From: Liquidambar formosana
Taxonomy: Eukaryota > Streptophyta > Magnoliopsida > Saxifragales > Altingiaceae
Assembly (NCBI GenBank): GCA_039720395.1
Contig: CM077831.1
Span: forward strand, 17,104,982 to 17,168,981
Direction of reading: 5' to 3'
Length of the DNA: 64,000 nt
The notes under the pieces are model-generated. The model was not told the DNA's origin and did no database searches. It was given only the letters and a program-made list of their open reading frames with translations. This document shows, piece by piece, positions 59,264 through 64,000 of this stretch; within the stretch, counting starts at the first letter, position 1; the number at the start of each line of letters is the position of its first letter. A program made the translations under genes and the position numbers.

Positions 59264-62200
59264 CTAAGCTTTAACAATCAAATTATGCAACCTCACAAAA
59301 TCATCTAATGTGAGCTCCTCTGGCCTTGACTGCATAAATGATTGCAGGATTCTGAAGGATTAGTTGAATCCCAGAATATATGGAAATTGAGTACTAAGTG
59401 ATCAAATATAATTTGGTAACAATACTTACTGTTGCTGGAAGACCAGCATTGCCTAGAGCTTCTTCAATCTCAAGAGATGTGCAGATGTGCTGAAGTGATC
59501 TTCGCAACATTTTACGTTTCCCATTGAATGCAGAATTGACCTAAATACATAATAACAAAGACATGTTACAGGGAGGAAATTGGTATTCTGTTTTTTTAGC
59601 AATGAAGTTCTTACAATTTACACACCCCCCCCCCCCCCAAAAAAAAAAAAAAAAAAAAAAAGACCTGTTACAGGGAGAAAATTGGATTATATAAACAAAC
59701 AACTGAAAGGAAGGGTTTTAAGAGATGAAAGAGGAACAAAAATTTTCAGTAAATAGAAAAAATTTACAACATAATGTAAACAGATATAATCTAGGGTGAA
59801 CTTCCCACTATGAACTATAGGCTTGAAGTTTCCATTGATTACTATAATAATAATATTGTTATTATTATTATTTTGGAGTCAAAACTGTAGACCTAGACGA
59901 CCCATCTAAATGCCTTTACCAACCTTTGAACTGCTATTTCTGTTGCATGTCAGCTACAAGTAGTCAGATTTAAACCAAAACATCACTTCAAAAAGATTCT
60001 AACAGCTCAAAGTTTCATCACCCAATCCAGCACTAATATGAACACAACTTGTTGAGGCAGGTATTACAGAGCAAATTCTTGTTTAAAAATATTCAATATT
60101 AGAAATGTCAAACACACAAACACACCAAAAAAATTTAAAAAATAAAGGCATATAATGATAAGAATCTATGCACAAAAGAACGTATGTATCAAGTATTTGG
60201 AACAACCATTGAGAAAAAGCTCTTAGTTGTCGAAACTGGGGGATAGTCTGCAGTTTGCTTCAGCTTAAATGTAACAACGGCAGCATCAACCTACAGAAGT
60301 ATAAGAAAAGACCAGGTTAATCTGTGTTCTTGAAAGAAAAGGAATTCCAACTTTTTCCAAGACACAAATGTATGCATGCATGCCTAACAGACAATATCAA
60401 ATATTTTACATCAACTACAAGGCCTATGCTTTTTCAGGTATTTAAGAAATTATGAGAAATACAAGTATTCTTAAAGAAGAAATGCCAGAGTATGAATTAA
60501 ACAGCCACAAAAGCAACAGCTGGTATAGGTTCCTGGACCATGGCAGACCATCATAGCTTCTGAGATTAGTAATTGAAAATTACACAGGGAACTCATGCCA
60601 TATTACTGTTGTATTAGTACTAAAAAGCTTATTTATTACTAAATTTTGGTTAACTGTTGTTCAAGTAAACTTTGAGAGATATAAGTTGAAGGATAATAAT
60701 ATTACTAGGAAATTCTAGAGCAAATGAAACAATAAAGTTCTACATAAAAGCGATGAACAATTGACAGAAAATTTAATCTCTTTTCTGATACCTTCAATTA
60801 TTGTACAATAGAGCATTTGTCTTATTGTAGAGAATCTTTTCCTGTTTTTCTTTTATGGCCTGACAAACTGACTTTGAGTTCGGGATTTGTTGTGCTTGAT
60901 CTGCTAATTTTTGAAGAATACGGCTGCCAAAGAAGCTAGCAGCCGGTCATTCCATTTCCAACCAGTTGCCAAGGGGTTGGGACAAAATCGGCTTGGATCA
61001 TAGTTTGGTCAAGTTGAGGGTATGCTTGATAGAGCCAGCTTGGTTGGGTGGTCCCATTTTAGTCAGGTAGGGTGGATTTAAGGATATGCATGCCTTATGC
61101 CACCCAAATGCCAACCTAGAAAGACTCAGAATGTTAACAGGTTGTGTCAAGTTGTTCTGCATCTAAAGATGTTGGCACTCATTACGTGGATTAATTGCAT
61201 TAAGCATCTACTTTTCAAGAAATAGTCTTATAAGGACCAAGACTTAAGTTATTAAAATTTTTACAATAGGTTTCCACTTTTTGGCCAGATAAAGGTTAGA
61301 TTGAAATGGAAGTCTAAAGCTCTAGAGCTAAAGCACTTCTAAAAAAATCCGGCATCAATATTTACCATTCCCTTATCTAGAAATAACAAAAAATTGTACC
61401 AAGGTAAATAATTACAATAAATGATTAAGATAGTTCCTACTGAGATTAGATCCATAGTGTAGTGTCTTTGGGTAACTCTGATCATCATTCCCATTTTAAA
61501 AAATAAGAAAGATGAATAGCTGGTGCAAAGGTGAAAAATTAATAACGATGCATCACACATATTGGGTTATCCATGATGGATGCTTCAATAAACAAATCTA
61601 AAAGTTATCCTTTAGACACCAAAGAGCACTACTAATGTTTGATCCTGCAGTTCTTTAAGTACTTAATCACTAAGCCAGAAAAGTGCTACTAGACATTTGG
61701 GACGCAAGCTATCCTAGAAAATCCTAAGTAGTTTGGAACCATACATCTATACCACTAACAAAATCAGATTCTTAAACTCCACCCACCTTGCACACCATCG
61801 CTTTATTCTCCAAGAGCCATTTTGAGCTTTAATGGATATTTTTGGGAAATTCTTGGGTTATGCTAAATTACATCAGCAAATCAATAAAAACATTCACTTA
61901 AGAGGTTTCCACCACTTCAATGGTGACATGTTTCTTACCTCGGTAGGTTAAGATGTAAAATGGACTCAACACAGAGCAGGTTCTAAAAAATCACACAAAA
62001 ATTGATACTTTGTTGACAGCAAATTCTACAAGTTTCCCTAAATCTTATTCTGGATGCCGCTATCTGGGAAAGGGACTGGCTATGTGTGTGTTATGTGCCA
62101 CGAGTTAAGAAAATAGTTCAATAATATAGTATACTGACAATGCAACTATGCAATTATAATAATATGTGCTCCTGGCATTATTAATACTCTTTTTCTCGGA

Positions 62201-64000
62201 TTTCATTATCCTTCCAGATGAACATTACCTTAGTGTAACCCTTGACTGTGACTATACCACTTGATTATCGCCATCATAATGTCTTTCAAGTTCCAATGCT
62301 AAGTCATAAGCATATCTTGCGTGCTAGTGAAGACTGAAAATTTTGAAGGACATAACAAAGAACTGCCACAATTGTCTCTTCATTTCAAGCATTAAACTTT
62401 TGGGGTAATAATATAGAACTCTCATAACAACCAGAAGATAATGAGACGATGACCACAACTTAAAAAAAATACGGCACTCGTGTTAGTAACTACTGATATG
62501 CAGTATATTCAATGAAACTAATAGTGCTACATATCCTGTAACTAAGTTATTTTTTCTTTTCTTTCAGACACCTTGCATGTACAGCAGTCTAAGGGTTTCA
62601 GTCGGCTTCAGCCTTTTTATAGTTTCAATACATTTTACTTTATCAACAACAACAAAAATCACTTACATTAGGTTGAGGGAAGAAATTTTCTCTTGGAACC
62701 TTAAATTTGTATTCAGGATCTGAGAAATAAAATCACAAACAGAAAAACCCAGTCATAAAGTAGTTGGAATGAAATTTCTGGTTCGCTGTTATATTAAAGA
62801 ATGAAAGCACAATAAATATAAGTTTTTTGATTCTTATTGTTAATTTGTAAACATCAAAATCCACAAAGAACACTGTCAATACAACCCAAGAATGTAACAA
62901 ATCAAAATGCAACAACTGTAACTGATATAACTTGGATGCAAACATTACAAAATATTTAATCCAAAATTTCTGCGAGAACAACAGAAGGCAAAATGCATCT
63001 GTTGAACTAATTCAGTCTGAACTCGTTATAAGTAAACTGTTCGTTTTTATAAGAGGGATATACTCCATACTTCTTGTTCCTGCAAGGCATAGTTAGTACA
63101 GAATATATCTGAGATTCTCCGAAGATATTGCAGAATATAGGTAAGATTCTCCAAAGCACTGATACTTCAACCACTTCATATCTCGTATTGTATCCATATT
63201 GGATACATTACACATTAGATACGTGGGATACATGTCGGCTCCATTTCGTATGTATCTGAAAATACAAACAAAACATTTTATGTATGGATACTTGGGAGAT
63301 ATGTGAGACGAGCTCCATTTCGTATGTTAAAGGGAGACGAGCTCCATTTCAGATTGTCTCCCTCTTAGGGTTCCATTTCTCCATCTCTCTCTCTTTCTCT
63401 CTCTCTCTCTCTTTAATTTTGTCCTCTCTATTTTCTCTTTCAACCTATTCTTTTCAACCTCTATTCCTATCTTTTCTAGAGTTAAAGGGGGATGCTTTTG
63501 GCCTTTTCTCTTTCCTTTTATATCTTCATCTCTCTTTCGTTTTTTATGTCATTTAATGGACTATAGATGTGTTTTATAATTATTTATTCTTGCAACTTAG
63601 TGGATTTCGATTATGTTTTTAATTTCTTAATGTTTTTTAGTGATTTTTTTACACCAAAAACTAATACAATATGAGTGAACATATTTATTTATTAACTTAT
63701 CCCCATTGTATTGTATCTTATTATTTTAAAAAACTTGTCGCATCAGCATATCCATATCCGTATCATATTTGTAGTCCCATATCTTTACACATGCTTCATA
63801 GGTCCTACGAGACTCTTCACTGCCAATATTTGGTCACTTATGCTAGTATGTTGATAAATTCATGTCTTTAGTTAGAAACTTATGAAAAATAGAACTTTTA
63901 TGTTTGAAGTCTCACACCTGAATAAAAATTGATAAAAATATTGATGGGTCGGTACTCAGATGTTCGCAAAGAGGATTCCACGAAGCGCATAGCTGTCTCA
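59264..64000 (-). CDS. PFC1: Plastid 16S rRNA (adenine-N6,N6)-dimethyltransferase, PFC1/KsgA-like (partial; 5' part beyond right edge)
   Basis: Five visible 3' exons on the minus strand, all with GT-AG borders and consistent phase: 63918->64000 (ETAMRFVESSLRTSEYRP...), 62667-62719 (DPEYKFKVPRENFFPQPN), 60207-60290 (VDAAVVTFKLKQTADYPP...), 59430-59540 (VNSAFNGKRKMLRRSLQH...) and 59264-59329 (SRPEELTLDDFVRLHNLI, stop). These are the C-terminal part of the methyltransferase core and the KsgA/Dim1-type C-terminal domain. The enzyme dimethylates two adjacent adenines near the 3' end of small-subunit rRNA; in Arabidopsis the plastid enzyme PFC1 is needed for chloroplast development in the cold. The SAM-binding exons lie beyond 64000; their shape can be inferred from the dead copy at 42278-45367. 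No lesion is seen in the visible part. Confidence 0.92.
59625..59661. repeat. C14 followed by A23 tract in a PFC1 intron
   Basis: An uninterrupted run of 14 C and then 23 A, at the same place as the shorter, interrupted tract at 31457-31500 in unit A. It lies in the intron between the 59430-59540 and 60207-60290 exons. Confidence 0.9.

Noticed and set aside
1..64000. tRNA, rRNA, riboswitch or endogenous pararetrovirus sequences
   Set aside because: I looked for tRNA-like arms, rRNA cores and pararetroviral coat or movement protein patterns and found none; the only tRNA-related match is the 15-base Copia primer site.

Overview
This is nuclear DNA of a woody-type eudicot. The evidence is AT-rich spacers, GT-AG introns, a DYW-type pentatricopeptide repeat (PPR) gene, plastid-targeted enzymes with plant-typical sequences, Copia and long-LTR retrotransposons, LINEs and hAT/Mutator-type MITEs. 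The species cannot be named from the sequence alone.

The window is organised around one large tandem segmental duplication. The ancestral gene order, left to right, is: RING-H2 E3 ligase (+), PPR-DYW protein (-), protein-ribulosamine/fructosamine 3-kinase (+), a small plant protein of unknown function (+), and plastid rRNA adenine dimethyltransferase PFC1/KsgA-like (-). Unit A runs from RING intron 2 (about 8218) to PFC1 exon 1 (about 45368). Unit B starts at about 45369, again inside RING intron 2, and runs past the right edge. The junction therefore fuses a 5'-truncated PFC1 to a 5'-truncated RING gene. The outer RING gene (6885-8836) and the outer PFC1 gene (59264 to beyond 64000) keep their own 5' ends and read open. 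The two truncated inner copies are dead. Of the three genes duplicated whole, the unit A copies are clearly broken. The unit B copies are much better preserved, but the PPR gene carries one single-base frameshift and the kinase carries two.

Region by region: 1-6.2 kb is non-coding with a 460-bp solo LTR and a 108-bp tandem repeat. 6.2-8.8 kb holds the RING gene with an E2F/telo-box-like promoter cluster. 8.8-45.4 kb (unit A) is a gene graveyard: PPR, kinase, small-gene and PFC1 pseudogenes are cut up by a Mutator-type MITE, hAT-type MITEs, a 3.2-kb solo LTR, a Copia element that itself holds a solo LTR, an LTR remnant, foldbacks and two LINE fragments. 45.4-64 kb (unit B) is compact and almost free of such insertions, so it serves as the empty-site reference for most unit A insertions.

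The genes do not form a pathway. The RING protein is a membrane-anchored ubiquitin ligase, the PPR protein is likely an organellar RNA-editing factor, the kinase repairs glycated protein (plastid), and PFC1 dimethylates plastid 16S rRNA. I found no tRNA, rRNA, CRISPR or new enzymatic system. The most interesting content is the duplication, its precise junction, the one-sided decay and the well-delimited insertions.
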